From contig NZ_BJOR01000001.1 in NCBI RefSeq assembly GCF_006540305.1, positions 7,316,001-7,380,000 on the forward strand: a stretch of DNA of 64,000 bases, written 5' to 3'. Under the pieces are notes generated by a model. The model had not been told where the DNA came from. It searched no databases and saw only the letters and a list, made by a program, of their open reading frames with translations. This stretch comes from Streptomyces sp. 6-11-2. GTDB lineage: Bacteria > Actinomycetota > Actinomycetes > Streptomycetales > Streptomycetaceae. The stretch's first letter is position 1. Every line of letters starts with the position of its first letter. Made by a program: the position numbers and the translations under genes. This document shows, piece by piece, positions 43,395 through 51,564 of the stretch.

Positions 43395-44785
43395 GGGGTG
43401 CCTCCGGCGGCTGCCGCGTCCTGGCGCTGCTGCTGCTGGAACGCCAGCCAGTTGTTCTGCAGGCCCTCGGCGAAGCCGCGCGGGGAGGTGCGGCCGGCCA
43501 GCAGGTCCTGGGTCCTGGAGCCGATGGTGTCGAGCATCGTGGTGGAGGCCCAGTCGAGGTAGAAGTTCTGCCCGTCGTCGGCGAGCAGCTTGAGCCCGAT
43601 GCCGTTGACCTGGTCGACGACCTTGCTGTCGGCCTTGACGGTGCCCTGGCCCGTGACCGGGGTGCGGCCGACGTCCGCGAGGGTCTGCGCGAACCGGTCG
43701 CTCATCAGCATGTCGAGGAAGGCGACCGCGGCGGGCAGGTGCTGGGTCTTGGAGCTGATGTGCCAGCCGAGGCCGAGCGAGCCGACCGTGGCGCGGGTGC
43801 CGTCGGGCCGGGCGGGCAGGGTGAAGCCGACATGGCCGTTCATGCTCTGCTGGAGAGCCGGCGCGTTCCAGGAGCCGGCGACCAGGAAGACGCCCTGGCC
43901 GTGGCTGAACTTGGCGACCGCGTCGTCGGAGCTGATGCCGTCGTAGCCGTTGCCGAACCAGCCGCGCTTCGCCCAGTCCTGCACGGTACGGGCCGCGGCC
44001 TCGGTGCCCTGGTCGGCGATCGTGGCGCCGGGGACCCCGCTGATCCACGACCGGATGTCGCGGCTGGGCACGTTCTGCGCCTGGACCAGGCCGATGACCT
44101 GGCTGGCGGGGTACTTCTCGGAGTTGCCCAGCATGATGGGCTGCTGTCCCGCGGCCTCGGCGCGGGCCAGCGCGTCGGTGAACTCGGCGTAGGTCGTGGG
44201 CGGCTTGATACCCAGCTTGGCCAGCTTGTCGGTGTTGTAGAACACGCCGACGTACTCGGTGGCGGGAGAGATGCCGTACAGGCTGCCGGAGCCGAAGACG
44301 GCGCCGTCGGGGGTCCAGCGGTACTGCTTGAGGGCGCCGTCGGTGAAGGTGTTCTCCCAGCCGTAGGCGCGCATCACGTCGTCCAGCGGGCGGATCAGCC
44401 CGGCCTTGACCAGCGGGCCGTCGGTGCCGTAGCCCTGGTTGCCCTGCACCAGGTCGGGCGCGTCGGTGCCGGACATCGAGTTGACGACGGTCTTCATCAG
44501 GTCGTCGAAGCCCTTGGTGACGACCTCGACCTTGACGTTGGGGTACTTCTTCTCGTACATCGGCACGAGCGCCTTGAGAGTGGCGTCCTCGCCCGAGTCG
44601 GCGAGCACGCGCAGGGTGGTGGGCCCGGGCTTGGCCACCTCCTGGACGGTCACCGGCTGGGTGATCCGCGGTCCGGTGACGCCGGACGAGGCGGTGGTGC
44701 CGCCGGCTCCGGGGACACCGCACCCGGAGACCAGCAGCCCGGTCAGGGCCAGCCCCGCGGCCCCGGTCCAACGCAGCTTGTTCAT
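43391..44785 (-). CDS. Sugar-binding lipoprotein of CUT1 ABC importer
   Basis: About 464 residues. The lipoprotein signal has lipobox VSGC with Cys22, followed by a Gly/Thr/Ser linker. The mature part matches extracellular solute-binding family 1: PTTLRVLADSGEDATLKALV, YPNVKVEVVTKGFDDLMKTV and AKFSHGQGVFLVAGSWNAPA. It captures the substrate outside the membrane for the two permeases that follow. The ATG at 44785 has GTGGAGC upstream. It is preceded by the IolE-like gene with a gap of 93 bases, where an internal promoter could lie. Confidence 0.93.
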   Translation of the reverse strand: MNKLRWTGAAGLALTGLLVSGCGVPGAGGTTASSGVTGPRITQPVTVQEVAKPGPTTLRVLADSGEDATLKALVPMYEKKYPNVKVEVVTKGFDDLMKTVVNSMSGTDAPDLVQGNQGYGTDGPLVKAGLIRPLDDVMRAYGWENTFTDGALKQYRWTPDGAVFGSGSLYGISPATEYVGVFYNTDKLAKLGIKPPTTYAEFTDALARAEAAGQQPIMLGNSEKYPASQVIGLVQAQNVPSRDIRSWISGVPGATIADQGTEAAARTVQDWAKRGWFGNGYDGISSDDAVAKFSHGQGVFLVAGSWNAPALQQSMNGHVGFTLPARPDGTRATVGSLGLGWHISSKTQHLPAAVAFLDMLMSDRFAQTLADVGRTPVTGQGTVKADSKVVDQVNGIGLKLLADDGQNFYLDWASTTMLDTIGSRTQDLLAGRTSPRGFAEGLQNNWLAFQQQQRQDAAAAGGTP

Positions 44786-44878
44786 CCTTGCTCCACTTCG
44801 GGCCCGCCCGCGGGCGGACCGGGAACGGCGCCCGGAAGGCGCGGCGGTCGGGCCGCGCGCCCCGGGGCAGCCGGGTGA

Positions 44879-45910
44879 TCAGGAGTGGGCGGCCACCTTC
44901 GCGGCCAGCCAGGCGTAGTTGGCCGCCTGCTCGGCGGCGACCTGCGGGTACTGATCGGCGGGGGTCGGTGCCCGGTCCTGCTCGACCAGCAGCCAGTCGC
45001 GGTAACCGCCGCGCAGCAGCTCGGCCAGGAAGGCGTCGATGTCGACGTCGCCCTCGCCGAACGGCACGCAGACGTCCGCCCACCACTCGTCGAAGTCGGT
45101 GCGGCCGGCGGCCTTGGCGTCGGTGAGCACGGCCATCCGTACGTCCTTGACGTGCACGTGGTTGATGCGCTCGCGCCAGGCCCGCAGGCACTCCACCGGG
45201 TCGCCGCCGGCCAGCTGGATGTGCGCGATGTCGAGGGTGAGGCCGACCTCGGTCAGCTCCAGCAGCCGCTCGACCTCCCACGGCGACTCCACATAGGTGC
45301 TGATGTGGGGGTGGAAGGAGGGGCGCAGTCCGTAGGAGCGGGCCATCGCCACCGCGCGCTCGGACAGCCGGGCCAGACGCTCCCAGCCGGCCTCGTCCAG
45401 GGCCAGCGAGCGGTCGTCCCAGGAGCGGGCGGGGTGGTGCAGCAGGGTCTGGCTGCCCTCGTCGGCCAGGATGGCCAGCGGCGCCCGGTCGGCGGGGGTG
45501 CCCGCGGCCTCGGCGCACGCCGCCAGTTCGCGGCAGGTCTGCTCCATCCGGGCCAGGTCGTGCTCCACCACGTCGTCGCCGAGGGCGTAGTGCACGGGGA
45601 TGTAGGCGCCGACGGCGGCCAGGCGGTGCTCGGTGAACAGCGCGGCGGTCTGCTCCGGCGTGCCGAAGAAGCCGGGCGGGCCGAGTTCGCTGCCGTGGTA
45701 GCCGGCCTCGGCCATGGAGGCCAGCAGGGCGCCGGGGGAGGAGTCGGGCCCGCCCGCGCCTTCGCCGTACACGCCGTAGCTCACCGGCGCGTTGCCGATC
45801 AGGATGCCGTCAGGCAGGCGGCCCGAGAGGTGCGTGTCAGGGGTCGTGGTGGGGTGCGTGGCGTAGTCCGTGTCGGGGTTCACGGCGGAGCCCGTGGTGC
45901 GGCCGGTCAT
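44879..45910 (-). CDS. IolE/MocC-like TIM-barrel protein (inosose dehydratase or sugar epimerase)
   Basis: About 343 residues. LIGNAPVSYGVYGEG, AEAGYHGSELGPPGFFGTPE, LRPSFHPHISTYVESPWEVE and GLTLDIAHIQLAGGDPVECL place it in the xylose-isomerase-like TIM-barrel family of IolE, IolI and sugar phosphate isomerases. HVHVKDV carries further metal-ligand His residues. The first 33 residues are low-complexity, so the true start could be later. The ATG at 45910 overlaps the dehydrogenase stop as ATGA. In an iol operon it most probably dehydrates the keto-inositol made by the dehydrogenase, but the distant similarity leaves epimerase or keto-glycoside lyase possible. Confidence 0.85.
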   Translation of the reverse strand: MTGRTTGSAVNPDTDYATHPTTTPDTHLSGRLPDGILIGNAPVSYGVYGEGAGGPDSSPGALLASMAEAGYHGSELGPPGFFGTPEQTAALFTEHRLAAVGAYIPVHYALGDDVVEHDLARMEQTCRELAACAEAAGTPADRAPLAILADEGSQTLLHHPARSWDDRSLALDEAGWERLARLSERAVAMARSYGLRPSFHPHISTYVESPWEVERLLELTEVGLTLDIAHIQLAGGDPVECLRAWRERINHVHVKDVRMAVLTDAKAAGRTDFDEWWADVCVPFGEGDVDIDAFLAELLRGGYRDWLLVEQDRAPTPADQYPQVAAEQAANYAWLAAKVAAHS

Positions 45911-47061
45911 GCGACGGCCCCCTTCGCGGCCTCGCCGCCGACCGCGACGCCCGCCCCCGCGGCGAGCGCGGCGACCAGCGCCTGGAGACAGCGCACGTCC
46001 TCGGCAGCCCCGGCGGCGCCGGAGCGGACCGGTGCCTCACCGTGCACCGCGGCGGCGAATTCCTCCAGCTGGCGCACGAACCCGGTGTCGTAGCCGTGCC
46101 GCGCGGTGGTGTCGCGGCGCAGCGCGCCCTCGGCGCGTTCCACACGCAGGGTGGAGCGCACGTCCACCAGGTAGGGCGCGGCCATGTCCAGCCGCAGCCG
46201 GCCGTCGCGGGCGAGTACGGCGATCTCCTCGCCGTACTCGGGGTGGTCCGGGAGCCAGTTCCAGTTGAGGACCAGCTGGGCGCCGTCGCCCAGGGGCGCG
46301 GTGGCCAGCAGGCACGGCGGTTCGCCCTCGACCGGCCACGGCCACAGCTGGGCGCTGTCGAATGCGGTGGGCAGGGTGAAGCCGAGCGCGCGCAGTACGG
46401 AGAGTTCGTGGATCACCGAGCCGTTCAGCACGTCCCGGTAGTAGCGGCCCAGCTCGGCCGGTACCTCGCCGAGGGCGTCCAGGGTGCGCGCGTCCTCGTA
46501 GGCGAGGGACTCGGCGATCACGGAGAGGTCCGCGTCGTCGGTCGGCGGGGCCAGCCGCAGATGCTCCACCTGCGGTTCGTCGGCGGGGTGCAGCACGGTG
46601 ACCCGGACCGTGCGCGGGGTGTCCAGCTCGGCCAGCTCGGCCGCGGCGACCTCGGTGAGCGGGTCGTACATCTTCATGTAGCCGACCTGAAGCACCAGGC
46701 CCCTGGCCTCGGCGAGCGCGCCCAGTTCCTCGGCCTCGGCCACGGTCAGGCACAGCGGCTTCTCGGCGAGGACGTGCTTTCCGGCCTCCAGCGCGGCGCG
46801 TGCGGCCTGCGCGTGGGTGCCGGGGGTGGCCAGCAGTACGGCGTCGACGGTGTCGTCGGCCAGCACGCTCTCATAGCTGTGCGTGGCCCGTACGCCGACG
46901 CCGCAGCGGGCGGCCACCGCCGCCGCGCGGGAGGGGGACAGGTCGCACACGACCGTGGTCTCGAACAGCGCGCCCAGGCGCTGGACGGCGGGGAGGTGGA
47001 CCGACTGAGAAATCGTTCCTGCGCCTATGACGGCGAGACGGACCGGTGGATGTGACGGCAT
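45907..47061 (-). CDS. Gfo/Idh/MocA-family NAD(P)-dependent dehydrogenase
   Basis: About 384 residues. The N-terminal Rossmann fold starts VRLAVIGAGTISQSVHLPAV, with AEKPLCLTVAEAEELGAL carrying the EKP motif (100-102), and the C-terminal sugar-binding domain has LQVGYMKMYDPLTEV. It would oxidise the imported cyclitol or sugar, the IolG step in the classical pathway. It lacks the typical IolG opening and has an unusual C-terminal region, so the substrate may differ. The ATG at 47061 has GGGAG about six bases upstream. It is the first gene of the operon, divergent from the GntR regulator. Confidence 0.88.
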   Translation of the reverse strand: MPSHPPVRLAVIGAGTISQSVHLPAVQRLGALFETTVVCDLSPSRAAAVAARCGVGVRATHSYESVLADDTVDAVLLATPGTHAQAARAALEAGKHVLAEKPLCLTVAEAEELGALAEARGLVLQVGYMKMYDPLTEVAAAELAELDTPRTVRVTVLHPADEPQVEHLRLAPPTDDADLSVIAESLAYEDARTLDALGEVPAELGRYYRDVLNGSVIHELSVLRALGFTLPTAFDSAQLWPWPVEGEPPCLLATAPLGDGAQLVLNWNWLPDHPEYGEEIAVLARDGRLRLDMAAPYLVDVRSTLRVERAEGALRRDTTARHGYDTGFVRQLEEFAAAVHGEAPVRSGAAGAAEDVRCLQALVAALAAGAGVAVGGEAAKGAVA

Positions 47062-47298
47062 CGAGGCTCCCTCGGCTCGGGTGCGGCGCGGTGTGCTGTC
47101 GCGGTCGCGGATGAGTGGTGTCGCGGGTGGTGGTGTCGGGGGCGTGCCATCGGGCTGGGCCCTGTGGCCTGTTGGAGGCAGGGGCCGGCGGTGGCCCCGT
47201 GCACCGGCAGGCGGGCACACGCCGGGGAACGGAAGAGGGGCTTCCGAATTTCGGCGTGGGGGGATCATGACGCACTTCAGTCCAGTCAGTCCAGTGTT

Positions 47299-47322
47299 TG
47301 GACCAGATTTTGATCTGGTCCA
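47299..47322. promoter_or_regulatory. Perfect palindrome, probable GntR operator
   Basis: TGGACCAGAT-TTTG-ATCTGGTCCA has 10-base arms with a four-base spacer. It lies 26 bases upstream of the likely GntR start and 237 bases from the dehydrogenase start, in the only divergent gap of the cluster. Direct repeats of CAGTCCAGT lie just upstream at 47278-47294. Confidence 0.7.
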
Positions 47323-47347
47323 TGAACTGGTTGCTCTGGTACGGTCC

Positions 47348-48145
47348 ATGACCGTGACCACGCATGACGCAACGGCCTCACCATCCGCCCCCGCCCCCGC
47401 CAGCGCCGTGAGCTCGCCCGCCGCGACCGCAGGTCCGGCCGTCCAGCTCGCCCGCCGCGCACTCGGGCAATTGCTGGACCGCCGGGTATGGGCCCCGGGC
47501 AGCCAACTGCCCGGGGAGCGCGCACTGGCCCAGCGAGTCGGCGTCAGCCGCAGCAGCCTGCGCCAGGCCCTTGCCCTGCTGGAGGACGAGGGCCGGGTGC
47601 ACTCCTCCCCGCAGCGCGGCTGGTTCGTCGCCACCGACGTGGTCAGTGAGCCGCCCAGCGTGCTGAAGAGCTTCACCGACATCGCCCGCGCCCGGGGCCT
47701 GACCGCCACCGCACGGCTGCTGCGCCGCGAGGTCCGCCCGGCCGGCTACGAGGAATCGGCCCGGCTGCGCATCGCACCCGCCGCCGAGGTCCTGGAGATC
47801 GTCCGGGTACGCGGCCTGGACGATGTACCGGTGTGCCTGGACACCACGGTGCTGGTGCGCTCCCGCGCTCGGGCACTGGAGGGCGCCGACCTGACGGACC
47901 GTTCGCTCTTCGCCGAGCTGGAGGCCAGGGCCGGGGTGCGCGTCATGCACAGCACGTACACCGCGCGCGCCGACGGCGCCCAGCCCCTGGAGGCGGAGCT
48001 GCTGCGGGTGCCGCCGGGCACCCCGGTCCTGGTCGGCGAGGAGGTCACCTACGACCAGAACGACACCCCGGTGTTGCTCGGCCGGGCCGTGTACCGCGGC
48101 GACGCCTACCGCCTCGAAGCCACCCTGCACCGCAGCTCCGACTGA
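47348..48145 (+). CDS. GntR-family regulator with UTRA domain (HutC type)
   Basis: About 265 residues. After a low-complexity N-terminus, the GntR helix-turn-helix spans about residues 35-100 (GSQLPGERALAQRVGVSRSS, LRQALALLEDEGRVHSSPQR), followed by a UTRA ligand domain with VLEIVRVRGLDDVPVCLDTT and VLLGRAVYRGDAYRLEATLH. The ATG at 47348 puts the palindrome upstream; an earlier ATG at 47267 would place the operator inside the coding region. It has no strong ribosome site and might be leaderless. It probably controls the ten-gene catabolic operon and its own operon with the ROK gene. Confidence 0.87.
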   Translation: MTVTTHDATASPSAPAPASAVSSPAATAGPAVQLARRALGQLLDRRVWAPGSQLPGERALAQRVGVSRSSLRQALALLEDEGRVHSSPQRGWFVATDVVSEPPSVLKSFTDIARARGLTATARLLRREVRPAGYEESARLRIAPAAEVLEIVRVRGLDDVPVCLDTTVLVRSRARALEGADLTDRSLFAELEARAGVRVMHSTYTARADGAQPLEAELLRVPPGTPVLVGEEVTYDQNDTPVLLGRAVYRGDAYRLEATLHRSSD

Positions 48146-48177
48146 CCCCACCGCATCCCAGGCGAAGGCCAACTCCC

Positions 48178-49152
48178 GTGAACACCAGCCCGATCCCGGC
48201 GCCCGCCGGGGAACCGTCCGGCCGTGCCGCCGTCGCGGCCCTGGACGTCGGCGGCACGAAGATCGCCGCCGGACTCGTCACCGCCGACGGCACCCTGCTG
48301 CACCGCCGTGAAGTGCCCACCGCCACCGCCGCCGAGGGAGGACTGCGCGACCCCGGTCTGGCCGGCACCGCCCGGGCGGCCCGCGCCCTCCTCGACGACG
48401 CCGCCCGGCTGGGCGTCACGGTGACCGCTCTGGGTGCCGGATTTCCCGAATATGTCGACGCCGACGGCATGTTGACCAGCCGTGAGGTACTGGCCTGGGA
48501 CGTCCAGCCCGCCGCCGTACTCGCCGCCGAGGCCGCGCCCGGCCTGCCGGTGGCTGTCGGCTCCGACGCGCGCTGCGGGGCGCTCGGCGAGGCGCGGCAC
48601 GGAGTCGGCCGCGACCTTCCCGACTTCTTCTACGTCTCCCTGGGTACGGGGCTGTCCTCCACCCTCGTTCTCGACGGGTGGCCCGTCGCCGGGCGGCGCG
48701 GGGAGGCCATCGCCCTGGGGGAGTTGGAGGTCCCGGCCTCCGTGGACCCGGACTGGCGCGGAAACCTCGAACAGTACTGCTCCGGCCGCGGCATCGGCGC
48801 ACGCCGCACCGCCTGCGGCGGCTCACCCGTACCGGGCGCCCGTGAGGTCACCGCCCTGGCCCGGTCCGGCGACCCGGCCGCGGCCCGGGTCCTGACGACC
48901 GCCGGACAGGCGCTGGGCACGGTGCTCGGCCAACTCGTCCGCGTTCTTGACCCGTCGGCGATCGTGCTCGGCGGCGGGCTCGGCACCGGCGACGGACCGC
49001 TGCACGCCGCCCTGCGCGAGGCCTACGCCCACACCACCCGCACCCGCCCCGCGCCGCCGCCCATCCACCGGGCCGCCCTCGGCCCGGACGCCGGCCTGAT
49101 CGGCGCCGCGGCACTGCCGGCACTCAGGGGGGTCACGGCGTCGATTTCCTGA
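48178..49152 (+). CDS. ROK-family protein (possible sugar kinase)
   Basis: About 324 residues. AALDVGGTKIAAGLVTADGT is the ATP-binding opening of ROK proteins, FFYVSLGTGLSSTLVLDGW and the C-terminal LDPSAIVLGGGLGTGDG also fit. The zinc motif CxCGxxGCxE of most ROK kinases is missing; at that place is LEQYCSGRGIGARRTACGG, and the preceding GELEVP lacks the usual GH. No DNA-binding domain is present. The GTG at 48178 follows GGCGAAGG. It is 32 bases after the GntR gene and is probably co-transcribed, so it may phosphorylate the substrate or a breakdown product. Confidence 0.85.
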   Translation: MNTSPIPAPAGEPSGRAAVAALDVGGTKIAAGLVTADGTLLHRREVPTATAAEGGLRDPGLAGTARAARALLDDAARLGVTVTALGAGFPEYVDADGMLTSREVLAWDVQPAAVLAAEAAPGLPVAVGSDARCGALGEARHGVGRDLPDFFYVSLGTGLSSTLVLDGWPVAGRRGEAIALGELEVPASVDPDWRGNLEQYCSGRGIGARRTACGGSPVPGAREVTALARSGDPAAARVLTTAGQALGTVLGQLVRVLDPSAIVLGGGLGTGDGPLHAALREAYAHTTRTRPAPPPIHRAALGPDAGLIGAAALPALRGVTASIS

Positions 49153-49182
49153 CGCCGCGTGCGGCTTCTGACGCCGACAGCA

Positions 49183-49223
49183 GGCGGGGCGTGGACCGGA
49201 ACTGCATCGGTCCACGCCCCGCC
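49183..49223. terminator. Bidirectional terminator between ROK and chitinase genes
   Basis: Perfect 16-base arms (49183-49198 and 49208-49223) with a nine-base loop, between convergent genes. Confidence 0.85.
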
Positions 49224-49243
49224 TTCCGAAGGAAGGAAACCGC

Positions 49244-50386
49244 TCAGCAGTACAGGTTGTTACCGGGGCTCACGCCGAGGATGGAGGCGAAGCGCTGGTA
49301 GGCGTCCACGCGGCTCTGCACCTGGGCGGGATTCCTGCCGTCGCATTCCAGGGAGCCGTTGATCGAGCGGATGGTCTGCCCGAAGCCGGCGCCGTTGACC
49401 ATGGCGGCGTGCGGGGTCATGGTGCCGGGACCCGACTGGGTGTTCCAGTACCACAGGCCGGTCTTCCAGGCCACGGACGCGTCGTTCTGCACCAGCCAGG
49501 GGTTGTTGAGCAGGTCGATGCCGAGCGCGTCGCCGGCAGCCTTGTAGTTGAAGTTCCAGCTGAGCTGGATCGGCCCGCGGCCGTAGTAGGCCGCCTGCCC
49601 GGCGGGGCAGCCGTACGGCTGGTTCCAGTCGCAGTAGTGGGGGTAGTTGGCAGTGTTCTGCTCCACGACGTAGACCAGGCCGCCCGTCTCGTGATTGACG
49701 TTGGCCAGGAACGCGGCCGCCTCCTGCTTCTTGGTCGTGTCGCTGCCCGTACCGGCGAAGCCGGGGTAGGCGCTGAGCGCGGCGGTGAGGCCGCTGTACG
49801 TGTAGAAGGAGTTCCGGTTCGGGAACATCTGGTTGAACTGGGCTTCGGAGACGACGAATCCGGACGGGTTGCCGCCGCCGCCGCTCGCGGGAGCGTTCCA
49901 CTTCTGGTTGGCGCCTCCGGTGCAGGTCCAGATCTGCAGGCGGGTGCCGTTGGCGCTGTTGTTGTCCCGGACGTCGAGGCACTTGTTCGCGGCCGGGTTG
50001 ACGATGTCGCGAGCGCCGGTGACGACCCACTGCTGGTTCGCTCCGCCGGAACAGTCCCACAGCTGGACGGCGGCTCCGTCGGCCGTGCTGCGGTCGACGA
50101 CGTCGAGGCACTTGCCGAGCGCCCGCAGGGTTCCGTCACCGGAGTTGGACCACTTCTGGGCGTTCGTGCCGTTGCACTCGTAGAGCTGGACGGCCGTGCC
50201 GTTGGCGTTGCTCGCGGCGGCGACGTCGACGCACTTGCCCGCGAGGCCGGTGATCTGCCCGTCCGCCGCCCAGGCGGGCGAGACGCCGAACAGAGCGGAA
50301 AGGGCGAGAGCGAGCACCGCGCTGACCGTGAGCCTGGCCAGGGGTGAGCGTCTGCGGAGGCTGGTACCGGGGTGGGGGGTGGACAT
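49244..50386 (-). CDS. Secreted GH19 chitinase with ricin-B lectin domain
   Basis: About 380 residues. The signal peptide ends near AWA/AD at residue 40. A ricin-B lectin domain follows at 42-163 with three QxW-type repeats (AQKW, NQQW, NQKW near 76, 118 and 160) that bind sugars. A Gly-rich linker leads to the GH19 catalytic domain from about 177, with the catalytic Glu233 in NVNHETGG and the YYGRGPIQLSWNFNY motif. It cuts chitin with inversion. The ATG at 50386 has AGGAG ten bases upstream. A DasR-like element lies 174 bases upstream, in line with induction by chitin-derived amino sugars. Confidence 0.94.
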   Translation of the reverse strand: MSTPHPGTSLRRRSPLARLTVSAVLALALSALFGVSPAWAADGQITGLAGKCVDVAAASNANGTAVQLYECNGTNAQKWSNSGDGTLRALGKCLDVVDRSTADGAAVQLWDCSGGANQQWVVTGARDIVNPAANKCLDVRDNNSANGTRLQIWTCTGGANQKWNAPASGGGGNPSGFVVSEAQFNQMFPNRNSFYTYSGLTAALSAYPGFAGTGSDTTKKQEAAAFLANVNHETGGLVYVVEQNTANYPHYCDWNQPYGCPAGQAAYYGRGPIQLSWNFNYKAAGDALGIDLLNNPWLVQNDASVAWKTGLWYWNTQSGPGTMTPHAAMVNGAGFGQTIRSINGSLECDGRNPAQVQSRVDAYQRFASILGVSPGNNLYC

Positions 50387-50559
50387 GAGGAGTGTGCTCC
50401 TGAGGAAGAGGCGATGGAGTGACGACGTGGCCGTCGGGCTCCGGTGGGGCTCGGGGCGGCCGCGAGGGTGGGGGACGACTGCGAGCCGGCGAAGAGCGTC
50501 GTTGCCACACGAGCACTCAACCCGGCGCTGTGGGAGGGGCCTGACGGCCTGGAATCTAA

Positions 50560-50571
50560 AGGTCTAAACCA
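50560..50571. promoter_or_regulatory. DasR-like / chitinase-repeat element
   Basis: On the minus strand TGGTTTAGACCT matches the 12-base chitinase promoter repeat (TGGTCCAGACCT) and DasR consensus (TGGTCTAGACCA) at 10 of 12 positions each. It is about 174 bases upstream of the chitinase start. Confidence 0.55.
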
Positions 50572-51009
50572 ATGCGGTCAAGAGCTGTACATGACATCTG
50601 GCCGATAATCGAGGGGCGACCGAGGGGGGCGACGGCCACGCCGTCGCCACGAGCCGCAGGGAAGGGGGCCGTCGGGGAACAGGGCCTGCCGGATGGCGCC
50701 TTCACTGATCTGGCCCCCGAACAGGCGGCGACCGATGTGGTGTTGGACGAGCACACGGTTCCGGGCAGGCGGGTGGCCCGCGACGGCGACTCTGTCCGGG
50801 AGTTGTGGGTTCACCGGATCGAGGAGCACGTCCGCCGCTGCGGGCACACCGATCTGCTGCGCGAGTGCATCGACGGCCGGGTGGGGGAGTGGTGCGCGTC
50901 CTGCATGACGTCAGTTGGGGCAGCAGCGGCGGTCCGCGCGGCGCAGTTCTCCGGCTGTCAGCGCGGCACAGGTGGCGCCGAGGCAGAGCAGGCCCGCGGC
51001 ACGCCATGA
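50572..51009 (+). CDS. Hypothetical protein, weakly supported
   Basis: A 145-residue frame. The central part (VRELWVHRIEEHVRRCGHTD, LLRECIDGRVGEWCASCMTS) has good third-position GC and two Cys pairs that could bind a metal, so that section may be real. The N-terminal 50 residues and the tail (RAAQFSGCQRGTGG) are less convincing, and the start is uncertain; GTG at 50741 is an alternative. No family is recognised. If it is not a gene, 50387-51160 is an intergenic stretch holding only the chitinase promoter. Confidence 0.35.
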   Translation: MRSRAVHDIWPIIEGRPRGATATPSPRAAGKGAVGEQGLPDGAFTDLAPEQAATDVVLDEHTVPGRRVARDGDSVRELWVHRIEEHVRRCGHTDLLRECIDGRVGEWCASCMTSVGAAAAVRAAQFSGCQRGTGGAEAEQARGTP

Positions 51010-51160
51010 CTCGCGGACGGGTGCGGTGCACGAACCCGCGGTGGCGGCCTCGTCCCTCCCCGTGCGTGCGGCCGGCACTTACCTGTCAGGTCATCGCCCC
51101 CAGCGCGCCCACCTGCCAGGATCGCCGGTGCAACAGAGCCCGACCGGCCGGAAGGACGAC

Positions 51161-51508
51161 ATGCCCGCCTATGCCATAGCCCACTTGCAGGAGGCCGCTC
51201 CGCACCCGGAGATCGCCGAGTACATCGAGCGCATCTCCGCCACCTTCGAGCCGTACGGTGGCCGTTTCCTCGTACACGCCACGCGGCACGAGGTGAAGGA
51301 GGGCCACTGGCCCGGGCACGTCGTGGTGATCTCCTTCCCCGGGATCGCCGAGGCGCGGGCCTGGTGGGACTCACCCGCGTACCAGGAGATCGCACCGCTG
51401 CGCTCGCGGCACATCGAAGGCGACATCATCCTGGTCCCAGGTGTCCCCGAGGACTACGACCCGACCGGCGCCGCGAAGGCGATGCGGGCGGCGCTGCCCG
51501 CCGAGTAG
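51161..51508 (+). CDS. DUF1330 domain protein
   Basis: About 115 residues, a single ferredoxin-like alpha/beta domain. YAIAHLQEAAPHPEIAEYIE, FEPYGGRFLVHATRHEVKEG and FPGIAEARAWWDSPAYQEIA are the family blocks, with VVVISF as the central strand. DUF1330 proteins are small dimeric alpha-beta barrels of unknown activity. The ATG at 51161 has GGAAGGA upstream. It is 57 bases upstream of the FadR-type regulator, possibly a separate unit. Confidence 0.87.
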   Translation: MPAYAIAHLQEAAPHPEIAEYIERISATFEPYGGRFLVHATRHEVKEGHWPGHVVVISFPGIAEARAWWDSPAYQEIAPLRSRHIEGDIILVPGVPEDYDPTGAAKAMRAALPAE

Positions 51509-51564
51509 CTCTCGGATTCGGGCACGCCTTGACAGGCCGGCCCCGTCACCCGCAGGATCACCCC

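Noticed and set aside
42411..45518. A single 1035-residue minus-strand frame
   Set aside because: Only the last third (from 43394) is a real permease. The rest is Arg/Pro/Gly-rich out-of-frame reading of the lipoprotein and IolE-like genes.
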